Source: Longirhabdus pacifica
GTDB lineage: Bacteria; Bacillota; Bacilli; Paenibacillales; DSM-105158
Assembly: GCF_004115085.1 (NCBI RefSeq)
Contig: NZ_QXJP01000005.1
Coordinates: forward strand, 158,127 to 222,126
DNA length: 64,000 nucleotides
Direction of reading: 5' to 3'
The translations under genes and the position numbers were made by a program. Of this stretch, positions 9,762 through 17,458 are shown in pieces (within the stretch, counting starts at the first letter, position 1; each line of letters begins with the position of its first letter). The notes under the pieces were generated by a model. That model was not told the DNA's origin. It saw only the letters and a list, made by a program, of their open reading frames with translations, and did not search any database.

Positions 9762-10517
9762 ATGAAAAAAAGAAATCAAAATTTGGCTTATGAAATATTT
9801 ATGTTTACGTTAGCAGTAATATCTGTAAGTTTATTGTGGCTCGATAAAAACGATCCATTAAACATCACCATTGAATGGGTCGTTTGGGCTGTATTTTTTG
9901 TGGATGTCGTGATACGTTTTTCTGCTGCTTCGAATAAATGGGAGTATGTTAAATCTAATCCATTGGATATCATTGCTGCATTGCCATTGGATGCTATTTT
10001 CCGCTTTGCAAGGGTAGTAAGGATCATAAGAATACTTCGCTTAATTGCGATGGCATCCCGTTTAATTAATATGAAATCGTTTAAAACTTTCTTTGGTATT
10101 TTACATCAAAATGGATTGAGCAAGGTGATAACTGCTGCTGTTATTCTTATGTTCTTATCCGCTGCCGTTGTACAACAAGTAGAGGATTATGAATCTTATG
10201 GAGATGCACTATGGTGGAGCATTGTAACGGCGACAACGGTAGGTTACGGTGATATCTCTCCAGAGACGTTGGTTGGCAGGATGGTCGCTGTTATATTGAT
10301 GGTTTTTGGTATTGGATTAATTGGGATGGTGACGGGTTCCATTGCTACTTATTTTATTGGAAATGATTCAAAATCTGATTCCAATGCAGACTTTATGATC
10401 TCTCAATTACAACGTCACGAAGAGCTCACCCCAGAGGAAATTGACATGCTTATCGCCATGTTGAATCAATGGAAAACAGATCAATACAATAAAAAAGAAC
10501 AAGTGAATACATCCTAA
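9762..10517 (+). CDS. Voltage-gated potassium channel-like protein
   Basis: A 251-residue membrane protein with the six-helix voltage-gated-channel layout. S1-S3 lie in the first ~80 residues, then an Arg-rich S4 (FRFARVVRIIRILRLIAMASR), and a pore with the selectivity filter TATTVGYGDISP near residues 155-166 between two helices. A short soluble C-terminus follows (NADFMISQLQRHEELTPEEIDMLIAMLNQWK). It should conduct K+ across the plasma membrane. The ATG at 9762 follows GGAGGT; an upstream in-frame GTG overlaps that site. It converges on gerPE with only 2 bp between stops and no clear terminator. Confidence 0.88.
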   Translation: MKKRNQNLAYEIFMFTLAVISVSLLWLDKNDPLNITIEWVVWAVFFVDVVIRFSAASNKWEYVKSNPLDIIAALPLDAIFRFARVVRIIRILRLIAMASRLINMKSFKTFFGILHQNGLSKVITAAVILMFLSAAVVQQVEDYESYGDALWWSIVTATTVGYGDISPETLVGRMVAVILMVFGIGLIGMVTGSIATYFIGNDSKSDSNADFMISQLQRHEELTPEEIDMLIAMLNQWKTDQYNKKEQVNTS

Positions 10518-10519
10518 CT

Positions 10520-10930
10520 TTAAGGTACGCTAGTTGAATTGAATTGTCGTATATTTAGTGTTCTGCTTTCACTTCGAATGATACAGTTTGAACCGATGTG
10601 CACAACAGGTGCAACAGATGTAGCAATGATCTTTACTCTTCCTACGTGAATGTATGGATTTTCATTGATAATATTCAGGTTTACTTGTTCTGTGATTTCT
10701 GGTAAAGGAATGTCTTTTCTAAACACCGAGTAAGGTTCAAAGTTTCCTTCATCCCCTCTAAAGGTGGGGATTTTCCGCTGTAGTGCGTAAACTAAGGAAT
10801 AAGGTGTAATCGCATATGTATCCCCTATTCTTAACGTGCTGTCTTCTCCAATGTTCGTAATGTATAACTCTTTCAACACAGAAGTTCTTTTTGTATTTGT
10901 TATTGGTTTACTACAGGTTTGTTTTTTCAT
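10520..10930 (-). CDS. gerPE: GerPE-like spore germination protein
   Basis: A 136-residue protein matching GerPE: LKELYITNIGEDSTLRIGDT near the N-terminus, YALQRKIPTFRGDEGNFEPYSVF in the middle and a second short beta-rich repeat (VHIGSNCIIRSESRTLNIRQF). GerP proteins help nutrient germinants cross the spore coat. It is the last gene of the minus-strand gerP cluster, 4 bp after the gerPD stop, and probably coupled to it. Assembled by the mother cell, so expected under sigma-K control with the rest of the cluster. Confidence 0.85.
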   Translation of the reverse strand: MKKQTCSKPITNTKRTSVLKELYITNIGEDSTLRIGDTYAITPYSLVYALQRKIPTFRGDEGNFEPYSVFRKDIPLPEITEQVNLNIINENPYIHVGRVKIIATSVAPVVHIGSNCIIRSESRTLNIRQFNSTSVP

Positions 10931-10934
10931 GGTG

Positions 10935-11120
10935 TTATACCTCTTCTGCTATTTCGGTTTCTACACCTACAATCAACGATTCAGGAGGGGTATCAAACGC
11001 AGAAGTCAACGTGATGTTTTCAGTATCCCCAATAAGGAAAATGGAAGAGGAAGCGACACCAATGATTCTCACTGCTCCTACACACAATTCTTTATTTACC
11101 ACATTCAAATTCATGCTCAT
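10935..11120 (-). CDS. gerPD: GerPD-like spore germination protein
   Basis: A 61-residue small protein resembling GerPD: MSMNLNVVNKELCVGAVRIIGVASSSIFLIGDTENITLTSAFDTPPESL, split here for reading, with the GerPD-type ending after the Pro-Pro-Glu. The start at 11120 follows GAAAGGAG with suitable spacing; a longer frame to 11138 overlaps that site. It sits between a gerPA/F-type gene and gerPE. Confidence 0.82.
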   Translation of the reverse strand: MSMNLNVVNKELCVGAVRIIGVASSSIFLIGDTENITLTSAFDTPPESLIVGVETEIAEEV

Positions 11121-11213
11121 CTTGTATACTCCTTTCAAAATAAGTTAACGTTGTCAATACCCCCACCACTGTTAATAAGGGAGTAGGAGGGGGATATATC
11201 CATATATCGTGGT

Positions 11214-11438
11214 TTAAAGAGGTAACTTCGTTGCATTATTCGATGCAATAGACGGGTCAAAGGTGTTTGTAGAACTTGCAACATTCACCGTGAATATACC
11301 ATCTCCAACATTTCCTGAACCTGCACCAGTATATGTTTTTCCTGAACTTGTTGGACATAGAAATACAGCATCCCCAAACTTTAAAATGGAGCTACCCCCA
11401 ATATTAATGAATTTTGAAGCCCCTACTATAGCTGGCAT
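11214..11438 (-). CDS. GerPA/GerPF family spore germination protein
   Basis: A 74-residue paralogue of gerPA (11773-12000), sharing the MPAIVGA start, SSI..FGD.VFL.PTS..KTY.G.GS.N.GD and the SSTNTFDP ending. By exclusion it probably fills the GerPF role. However, it lies between gerPB and gerPD, where B. subtilis has gerPC; gerPF is last in that operon. An AGGAGGAGA ribosome binding site precedes its ATG. The 134-bp gap to gerPB is too short for gerPC and contains no plausible ORF. Confidence 0.82.
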   Translation of the reverse strand: MPAIVGASKFINIGGSSILKFGDAVFLCPTSSGKTYTGAGSGNVGDGIFTVNVASSTNTFDPSIASNNATKLPL

Positions 11439-11572
11439 ATGTCTCCTCCTTTCTATAGTCGTGTGGATGAATTTTTGTTTGTCATTGAAAATTATTTCAT
11501 ATGATTCATTTCTTTATTATTATTAAAAGTATAGGAAGTGTACTTTTTACTGTTTATGCATTACATAATGCA

Positions 11573-11776
11573 TTACCTAATCTGTGGGAGAGGAACCAAT
11601 GATATGGCTTGTTGTGCTTCTAATTGCTCTGCCGCTTCTTCAAACCCACCAGAGTTACTTAATGTTGAATTAGAAGTAATATTACCTGCAGTTCCAATCT
11701 GTAGGACAGAAGAGTTGGTGATGGCATTAATTTTTAAATTGTTAATACAAATTTGTTGATAGATCGTTACACTCAT
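11573..11776 (-). CDS. gerPB: GerPB-like spore germination protein
   Basis: A 67-residue protein with the GerPB pattern: YQQICINNLKINAITNSSVLQIGTAG near the start and LSNSGGFEEAA in the second half. Its ATG overlaps the gerPA stop in a 4-base ATGA at 11773-11776, showing translational coupling. Role as part of the GerP coat-permeability set is from family knowledge. Confidence 0.85.
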   Translation of the reverse strand: MSVTIYQQICINNLKINAITNSSVLQIGTAGNITSNSTLSNSGGFEEAAEQLEAQQAISLVPLPQIR

Positions 11777-12000
11777 CCTGGCCCCACCTTTGTAGCATTG
11801 GTGTCAAATAAATCTGGATCGAACGTGTTTGTAGAACTCAAAATATTTGCAGTTCGTGGCAGATCACCCGTATTGAACGATCCACTTCCAGCATATGTTT
11901 TAGAAGCGCTAGTTGGTGATAAGAATACAGAATCTCCGAATTGGACGATGGAGCTAGGGCCTACACTTATAATTTTGACAGCTCCAACAATGGCAGGCAT
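11773..12000 (-). CDS. gerPA: GerPA-like spore germination protein
   Basis: A 75-residue first gene of the gerP cluster, with the typical MPAIVGAVKIISVG start, VQFGDSVFLSPTSASKTYAGSGSFNTGD core and SSTNTFDPDL ending. It is preceded by AAAGGAGG and, 47 bp upstream, by a sigma-K-like -10 element. GerPA is one of the inner-coat proteins that let germinants reach their receptors. It is paralogous to the gene at 11214-11438. Confidence 0.88.
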   Translation of the reverse strand: MPAIVGAVKIISVGPSSIVQFGDSVFLSPTSASKTYAGSGSFNTGDLPRTANILSSTNTFDPDLFDTNATKVGPG

Positions 12001-12046
12001 CTTTTTTATTTCCTCCTTTCCAACTAACCAATGTAATAACTTTTAA

Positions 12047-12073
12047 TATTGTATGTGGGTGGATGTAAAGTGT
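12047..12073 (-). promoter_or_regulatory. Sigma-K-type promoter of the gerP cluster
   Basis: On the minus strand, CATACAATA (12047-12055) matches the sigma-K -10 consensus CATANNNTA exactly, with the -35 dinucleotide AC at 12072-12073 after a 16-bp spacer. It lies 47 bp upstream of gerPA, as expected for a mother-cell coat operon. Confidence 0.6.
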
Positions 12074-12212
12074 TACGTTGCCTATATGTGAATAAGGTTT
12101 CATTTTGATATCGTGGTTTTGTATTGTTGTTGTAGCATTGCCATGTATACATTCATATAATTTAACAAATTGATTGTGGATTCGTTATTGATTCACGAAA
12201 AGGAGAATGGAT

Positions 12213-12701
12213 ATGAATAATCAGTCACCATTTGATTGGGGAGGGTTTGAAAAATTTTTCGGAGGCAACATTCCTGCCTTTACAAAAGAGATGCAAAACC
12301 AAATGCAGCAAGATCCTGCTTGGATGGAGAAGCATATTAAAGATATGATGGAGAACTTATTACCTAATTTTGCAGGCACTAATGGTGCCAACAACACTTC
12401 CACTGTAAAATCGACTGGTAGTCCAGTACAGCATGAAGAATTTGAAACGCATCGTGATTTATTTCTGAAAGTATATTTACCGTCCAAAACTTCATCATCA
12501 AGTAATGTTAGACTATTTTCATCTGTCAATTCCATACGAATTAAAGGAATAGATGATCATGATCCATTTACCGTCTCATTATCTCAAAATGTAGATCCTA
12601 GCTCTTGTAAAGCAACAGTGAAAAATAACGTGCTACAAATACAAATGAAAAAAGCAGCGGAAGCGGAAATGTATCAAGAAGTAAAAGTTTCATTTTTATA
12701 A
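12213..12701 (+). CDS. Alpha-crystallin (Hsp20)-like protein, GerT/spore-coat type
   Basis: A 162-residue protein. The N-terminal ~65 residues are rich in Phe, Met and Gln (FDWGGFEKFF, MQNQMQQDPAWMEKHIKDMM). The C-terminal ~90 residues have the beta-sandwich pattern of an alpha-crystallin domain (HRDLFLKVYLP, IRIKGID, VKNNVLQIQMKKA). It resembles the Hsp20-like GerT and CotM spore proteins, and its position upstream of and divergent from gerP supports a spore-coat role. The ATG at 12213 follows AAAAGGAG with 8-base spacing. Function is inferred. Confidence 0.65.
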   Translation: MNNQSPFDWGGFEKFFGGNIPAFTKEMQNQMQQDPAWMEKHIKDMMENLLPNFAGTNGANNTSTVKSTGSPVQHEEFETHRDLFLKVYLPSKTSSSSNVRLFSSVNSIRIKGIDDHDPFTVSLSQNVDPSSCKATVKNNVLQIQMKKAAEAEMYQEVKVSFL

Positions 12702-12712
12702 ATAATGACGGT

Positions 12713-13156
12713 TTAATGGAAATATATTGTTTTCCATTCTGATTGATCTTGTTCCATTTCGGCTTTAACAAAATAAATGACAACATGATGATGATTACAG
12801 AACATTGAAATCGGAGTAATATAAATAGGAATAGGAAGATCTATTGTGATGTGGAATGTTTCGTTGTCTTTTGGCGAAGCTATTTTTTTTTGTTCATGCA
12901 TTAGAATAGTGTTTTGTACTAAATTTCCTGATATGTGAAGTTGACCATTCCTTACAGACAGTCTCCAAGCTTTTTTATATCGTTTAGGCAAAAGAGGAGC
13001 TTCAAACTGAACTTTAATGCTATTCCCTAAATTGAATACATGACTTTTAGGTTGATTTACTTCCTCCTCTGCATCATTTTTATTTTCTGAATCTACAATA
13101 TTATGAAGTGTTTCTTCCGTGTCATTTATCATTTTGAATACATTATTTACTTGCAT
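12713..13156 (-). CDS. Hypothetical protein, divergent alpha-crystallin-like fold
   Basis: A 147-residue protein of unknown function. An acidic N-terminus (residues ~1-45, NDTEETLHNIVDSENKND) precedes a beta-rich part with WRLSVRNGQLHISGNLVQN and FHITIDLPIPIYITPISMF, then HHHVVIYFVKAE. The order short strand, LxIxG, long loop, LPxxI resembles a diverged small heat-shock domain. It converges on the alpha-crystallin-like gene at 12213-12701 (11 bp between stops) and may be a related spore protein. It is preceded by a GAAAGGAAG ribosome binding site. Confidence 0.5.
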   Translation of the reverse strand: MQVNNVFKMINDTEETLHNIVDSENKNDAEEEVNQPKSHVFNLGNSIKVQFEAPLLPKRYKKAWRLSVRNGQLHISGNLVQNTILMHEQKKIASPKDNETFHITIDLPIPIYITPISMFCNHHHVVIYFVKAEMEQDQSEWKTIYFH

Positions 13157-13174
13157 GTTTAACTTCCTTTCAAC

Positions 13175-13900
13175 CTATTTATAGGAAATAAATAATGCGT
13201 AAGCTAAATGTTTAGCGTAGTTTTGCATGACCTCATAATACTCTCCTGTTAATTCCCATATTTCGCCGTCCATTAAAAGTGTAGGATCTAATTGTTGCAT
13301 TGGATCAGGGTAATCAAAATCTGTTTCTACAACACCTTTTGTATAACTTGTTTCTTCCCACACTTTCAAGTTTCTAAAACCAGCATGTTGGTAAATTTGT
13401 TGCCATTCCTCTTTGGAAGGTAGTTGTTTCGTATGAAAAAATTGATGAAAAGATAGTAGATCATCTTCTGAGAGGGAACCAGTTTGAAACATTTCCCGAT
13501 CATACACTGCACCCTCAGGTTTTAAAACACGATAATATTCTTTAGCAGCTTTCTCAGGGTTTGCGAATAAAGTCACAGATTCTGCTATAACTACATCGAA
13601 TTGTTCATCATTGAAAGGTAGATGCAGTACATCACCTTGAATAAAATCAACCCCCATTTTCTCGTATGCTGCTCTTTCTTTCGCCTTTTTGATCATTTCG
13701 TCACTGAGATCCACACCAGTAACATGACAGCCAAAAGTTTTTGCGATATAACAAGAAGTTCTTCCTGTTCCGCATCCTACTTCTAGCACTTTACTGTCTT
13801 TATTGATTTTCCATTCTTTAAATTGTTGAATGGTTGCAGTGAATCCTCCAGGATGTGCATTGCTTACCCCTAGCTTTGCTAACATTTCAAGATAATTCAT
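13175..13900 (-). CDS. Class I SAM-dependent methyltransferase
   Basis: A 241-residue methyltransferase of the UbiE/Methyltransf_11 type. Motif I VLEVGCGTGRTSCYIA (residues ~39-54) binds SAM; GVDLSDEMIKKAKERA carries the acidic residue for the ribose; FIQGDVLHLPF and FDVVIAESVTLF are motifs II and III, followed by EYYRVLKPEGAVY. The substrate cannot be deduced. An AAAGGAAGTGG ribosome binding site precedes the start at 13900. It ends 18 bp before the next minus-strand gene's start, so the two may be co-transcribed. Confidence 0.85.
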   Translation of the reverse strand: MNYLEMLAKLGVSNAHPGGFTATIQQFKEWKINKDSKVLEVGCGTGRTSCYIAKTFGCHVTGVDLSDEMIKKAKERAAYEKMGVDFIQGDVLHLPFNDEQFDVVIAESVTLFANPEKAAKEYYRVLKPEGAVYDREMFQTGSLSEDDLLSFHQFFHTKQLPSKEEWQQIYQHAGFRNLKVWEETSYTKGVVETDFDYPDPMQQLDPTLLMDGEIWELTGEYYEVMQNYAKHLAYALFISYK

Positions 13901-14059
13901 TCTTAGCCACTTCCTTTATACGGTTTTTATCATTGTATGGATGTCATTGCAAAAGTGTATAGATATATGCCACACATGATACAAAATTCCGCCTTGCCTA
14001 TTACCAAAGGAAAGATTATAATACTGTACATATATAGATGAAGAAATGATATGACATAT

Positions 14060-14135
<76 letters not shown>

Positions 14136-14159
14136 CAACATACTTTTATTACAATGATG

Positions 14160-14186
14160 AAGATCCTTTTTTAAGGATCTTTTTTG
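14160..14186 (+). terminator. Terminator after tRNA-Ala
   Basis: Stem AGATCCTT/AAGGATCT with a short T loop, followed by six Ts. It sits 25 bp after the tRNA. Confidence 0.85.
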
Positions 14187-14395
14187 ATGTTCTTAAAACA
14201 ACGTTTCTCAATTAAAGTTATTTACTAATTTTATAGGAATAGATGGTATAATGAAAAAAATAAAATACCAAATAAAGAGTAAAAACAACCAATATATGTT
14301 TTAGAGTAAAAATATTCAAAATAAATGTATATGATAAAAAAATATGATGGATGTTTGACTAACTATAATATTAAATAATCTGAGGAGGGAATAGA

Positions 14396-14761
14396 TTGAA
14401 AATTCCCGTCATTGATAAAACAAAAATGGAGCTGGAAGTTCATTTCATTGATATTGAAGATATTTGGTATGTTGGTGTAGAGAATAGCAGGGAAGTTGTG
14501 TACTACACGAAAAAAGGAGTATTCTCCCAGCCGACATCATTTGAGCAGGTTCATACTGTGTTAAAACAATTTCAATTTAAAAGACTGGATCGAGGTATAG
14601 CCGCAAACATAAAAAAAATAAATCATTTCGATAAAAAATTTGGTAAAATATACTTTGATAATAAAATAAAGGAAGATTCTATGTATGCTACCGTTTCATA
14701 TAGCAAAATAGGAAGTATACGTAGTGCCATGAAAGAAGAAAAAGTATCACCAAAAAATTAG
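14396..14761 (+). CDS. Stand-alone LytTR DNA-binding domain protein
   Basis: A 121-residue protein made essentially of one LytTR domain (FIDIEDIWYVGVENSREVVYYTKKGVF, LKQFQFKRLDRGIAANIKKINHFDKKFGKIYF) with no receiver or membrane domain. It should bind DNA as a regulator whose signal input is unknown. It starts with TTG at 14396, supported by GAGGAGGG at 14383-14390 and the lack of a nearby in-frame ATG. It lies alone between tRNA-Ala and the foldase gene. Targets cannot be deduced. Confidence 0.75.
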   Translation: MKIPVIDKTKMELEVHFIDIEDIWYVGVENSREVVYYTKKGVFSQPTSFEQVHTVLKQFQFKRLDRGIAANIKKINHFDKKFGKIYFDNKIKEDSMYATVSYSKIGSIRSAMKEEKVSPKN

Positions 14762-14849
14762 CATTTTTTTAAAATATTAATGTTAACTTAATGTCTTTTT
14801 GTACAAAGTTTGTTATAGTTATAGACAGAAAAAATTAGGAGGCTATGAG

Positions 14850-15824
14850 ATGTCAGAGGAAAATAACAATGTAAATAATAATAAAGTAGAAGAAACAAAA
14901 AACGAAGTGATGAAAGAGCAAAAGCATGAAGCAAAACCGAATCCAGCAAATAAATTGATGATGGCAGTTACTTCTATATCTGTGATTGCTTTAATTGTAG
15001 TAGTAGTATTAACGCAAAGTGACTCCACTAACGCAATTGATGGAGCATCAGAAGTTGTTGCGTCAGGAGACGGCATTGAAATTACAAATCAAGAAATGTA
15101 CGATTACTTCATATCTTTCCCCGGACAAGCAGAACAGCTTCTTGAAACGATGATTAGTGAGAGATTAGTTGAAATGAAAGCGGAAGAAATGAACTTAACT
15201 GTGACGGATGAAGATATTGATGCTGAAGTGCAAACGTTAATTGATGGTCAGTTTGGCGGAGAAAAAAGTAGCTATGAAGAGGCATTAGCAAATAATGGAC
15301 TTACTGAGGAAAGTCATAAAAAGTCTTTAAAATATGGCATGTTGAATGAGAAGATTATAGAACAGTTAAAATCAGAAGTTAGCGACGATACATTAAAAAC
15401 GACATTCAAGGAACAAATTAGAGCATCTCATATTTTAGTTGAAGATGAAGCAACGGCAAATGAAGTGTTAGAAAAAGCAAAAGCTGGATCTGACTTTGCT
15501 GAGTTAGCCGTAGAATACTCTACAGGCCCAACGGGTCCAAATGGTGGAGACCTAGGTTATTTTGATGATAGTCAGATGGTTCCAGCATTCTCTGAAGCTG
15601 CATTTGCGATGGAAGCTGGTGAAATATCTGAGGTTGTACAGACAGAATTTGGGTACCATATCATTAAAGTAACAGAAGTTGTTGCATCATTAACTGAAGA
15701 TGAATTTGAAGCAAAGTTCGCTGAGAAGAAGGATGAGTTAGTTGAGAGAGCAACAGCTAATCTTCCATATACGTGGATAGAGGAATACAGAGAAACATTA
15801 TCTATAGAAATTAATCTAAAATAG
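14850..15824 (+). CDS. Membrane-anchored PpiC-type peptidyl-prolyl isomerase (PrsA/SurA-like)
   Basis: A 324-residue foldase. A charged, Asn/Glu/Lys-rich cytoplasmic N-terminus (~1-35) is followed by a single membrane helix (~36-55). The outside part holds a SurA-N-like helical region (~65-190) and a parvulin PpiC domain (~195-290: IRASHILV, FAELAVEYSTGPTGPNGGDLGYF, FGYHIIKV). It probably helps exported proteins fold at the outer face of the membrane. Unlike PrsA it has no lipobox, so it is held by an N-terminal anchor. The ATG at 14850 follows AGGAGG; an upstream in-frame start has no such site. Confidence 0.88.
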   Translation: MSEENNNVNNNKVEETKNEVMKEQKHEAKPNPANKLMMAVTSISVIALIVVVVLTQSDSTNAIDGASEVVASGDGIEITNQEMYDYFISFPGQAEQLLETMISERLVEMKAEEMNLTVTDEDIDAEVQTLIDGQFGGEKSSYEEALANNGLTEESHKKSLKYGMLNEKIIEQLKSEVSDDTLKTTFKEQIRASHILVEDEATANEVLEKAKAGSDFAELAVEYSTGPTGPNGGDLGYFDDSQMVPAFSEAAFAMEAGEISEVVQTEFGYHIIKVTEVVASLTEDEFEAKFAEKKDELVERATANLPYTWIEEYRETLSIEINLK

Positions 15825-15864
15825 GTTGCACATAAGTTACTTTCCTTAAGATAGGATGATACAC

Positions 15865-16071
15865 ATGGAAATTAAACTTAACATTGCCATTGGTGATGAA
15901 CCAGCAAAAGATCACTTTATTACCATTGCCGACGAGAAGCTGATCGATTTAACGGAAGATGAGCTTCATCAAGCCATTGAAATCGTGATTCGAGATTGGA
16001 TGGATAAGCATATGCAAGTAATGTGGGAAGTGACCAAAGATATAGATAAAGACGAATATATAGATGAATAA
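15865..16071 (+). CDS. Small acidic protein of unknown function
   Basis: A 68-residue acidic protein (MEIKLNIAIGDEPAKDHF.., LIDLTEDELHQAIEIVIRDWMDKHMQVMW.., ending KDIDKDEYIDE). No family is recognised. The pattern suggests two N-terminal beta strands followed by an amphipathic helix. The start at 15865 follows AGGATG; an in-frame ATG at 15856 is possible. A strong terminator follows at once, so it is probably the last gene of the foldase transcript (41 bp downstream). Confidence 0.55.
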   Translation: MEIKLNIAIGDEPAKDHFITIADEKLIDLTEDELHQAIEIVIRDWMDKHMQVMWEVTKDIDKDEYIDE

Positions 16072-16075
16072 AGAC

Positions 16076-16109
16076 AATAAAGAAGCAGACAACGCTCTGC
16101 TTCTTTATT
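16076..16109. terminator. Terminator
   Basis: Perfect 14-bp stem AATAAAGAAGCAGA/TCTGCTTCTTTATT around a 6-nt loop. It lies directly after the stop of the small acidic protein. Confidence 0.85.
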
Positions 16110-16141
16110 GTATAAATTGAAAGTGTAAAGGGGCTATCGTG

Positions 16142-16570
16142 ATGTACTACATCAATGACAAAGAAATAGAAAAACGATTGCAATTTATACCTACGTTAAT
16201 TACTGCGATGGAAGAACTTCAATCCGAACCTGAAGCAGGGCTTGTTCATTATTTTGCACAAGACAGAACATTACATCTTGCGATTGAAGTCATTACGGAT
16301 GTTGGAAGTTACATTATAGATGGTTACTTGATGAGAGAGGCAAGTAGTTACGAAGATATTATTACAGTGATAGCAGGAGAAAATGTATTATCACAACAAA
16401 TCGTAGATCCCATTATCAAGTTGGTGCAAGAACGAAGAAACTTGGTGCAAGATTATTATGAGCTTCCTCAACATACTCTCTCAATCGATAACGATCAGCT
16501 AAAAGCCTTATGTTTAATTTTACAAACATTCAAACAAGATGTTGAATTGTATTTGGAGCAAAATACTTAA
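16142..16570 (+). CDS. DUF86/HepT-like protein (YutE type), active-site His replaced
   Basis: A 142-residue four-helix-bundle protein of the DUF86/HepT-like family (AIEVITDVGSYIIDGYLMREASSYEDII is typical). HepT ribonucleases use an RX4-6HXY motif. Here the region reads RRNLVQDYY, with Gln103 where His is expected, so RNase activity is doubtful. No MNT nucleotidyltransferase partner lies next to it, so it is not an intact HepT/MntA toxin pair. AAAGGGG lies upstream of adjacent GTG and ATG codons at 16139 and 16142; either could start. Confidence 0.72.
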   Translation: MYYINDKEIEKRLQFIPTLITAMEELQSEPEAGLVHYFAQDRTLHLAIEVITDVGSYIIDGYLMREASSYEDIITVIAGENVLSQQIVDPIIKLVQERRNLVQDYYELPQHTLSIDNDQLKALCLILQTFKQDVELYLEQNT

Positions 16571-16646
16571 ACTTAATAAACATAATTGTTTACTAATTTA
16601 CTTATCTTATTATTTACGCTAAAATAATAAGATAAGGTGGTGATCT

Positions 16647-17279
16647 ATGGTGAAGAAAATGCAAGATGCATCAACTCGCAATATCATTTTGGAATTATTG
16701 AAAACCAATAGTTCATTAACAGTTGGAGAATTATCGCAAAAACTAGATATTACAGAGATGGCTGTTCGCAGGCATTTGAATAATATGGAACGTGACGGGT
16801 TAATTGAGGCTAAACTCATAAGGAAAGCAATGGGAAGACCCAGTCAAACCTATTATTTGACTCCGCAAGCAGATGAAATGTTCCCTAGAAATTATGAAAA
16901 ATTTGCACTTGAAATGCTAGATCAACTGAATGAAACAGACCCAACAAAGGTCGATCAAATATTTAGCAATCGTAAAAATAAACTCATTGAACAATATGCA
17001 GGTGAAATGGATGGAGAAACATTACAAGGCAAAATAGATAAATTAGTTTCTCTCCAGAACGACAATGGCTATATGGTAAATTACGAAAAAGATGATGACG
17101 GTAATTATGTCATACAAGAATCCAATTGTCCTATCTCCCAGATTGCCTCTCGCTATAACCAAGCTTGTCAGTGTGAATTAGAACTATTTCAATCTGTATT
17201 GAATACAGATGTAGAACAAAAAGAGTGTCAAGCAAAAGGTGGAAACAAATGCACCTATTGGATTAAATCTTCTTCATGA
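16647..17279 (+). CDS. HTH transcriptional regulator with C-terminal Cys cluster (SufR-like)
   Basis: A 210-residue regulator. An N-terminal winged helix (NIILELLKTNSSLTVGELSQKLDITEMAVRRHLNNMERDGLI, given in parts) is followed by a wing with GRPSQTYYLT. The C-terminal half has five Cys in the pattern C-x12-C-x-C-x17-C-x7-C. SufR-type regulators bind an Fe-S cluster through similarly placed Cys, so an Fe-S or metal sensor is likely. AAGGTGGTGA precedes the ATG. No suf genes lie nearby, so the targets are unknown. Confidence 0.75.
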   Translation: MVKKMQDASTRNIILELLKTNSSLTVGELSQKLDITEMAVRRHLNNMERDGLIEAKLIRKAMGRPSQTYYLTPQADEMFPRNYEKFALEMLDQLNETDPTKVDQIFSNRKNKLIEQYAGEMDGETLQGKIDKLVSLQNDNGYMVNYEKDDDGNYVIQESNCPISQIASRYNQACQCELELFQSVLNTDVEQKECQAKGGNKCTYWIKSSS

Positions 17280-17304
17280 TAATATTAATGAAGAAGTTTT
17301 TTTT
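17269..17304 (+). terminator. Terminator of the HTH regulator gene
   Basis: Perfect 9-bp stem CTTCTTCAT/ATGAAGAAG followed by eight Ts. The left arm overlaps the last codons of the gene. Confidence 0.88.
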
Positions 17305-17458
17305 GTATATCAATATATGATAAACTAAATGACGTAGTCCCAAGCATCATTTTGATTACATCCCTATTTATAGACACCAGCATGTTTTTGGTACATATAT
17401 GATATGAGTTACATATGCTGTTCATGATAAATACTATACAAAGAAGGAAGCGGTTTAT

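Noticed and set aside
10836..12046. Plus-strand ORFs of 70-116 codons across the gerP region
   Set aside because: The minus strand encodes recognisable GerP proteins with ribosome binding sites and coupled starts; the plus frames are reflections.
16142..16570. HepT/MntA toxin-antitoxin system
   Set aside because: There is no adjacent nucleotidyltransferase gene, and the toxin's catalytic His is replaced.
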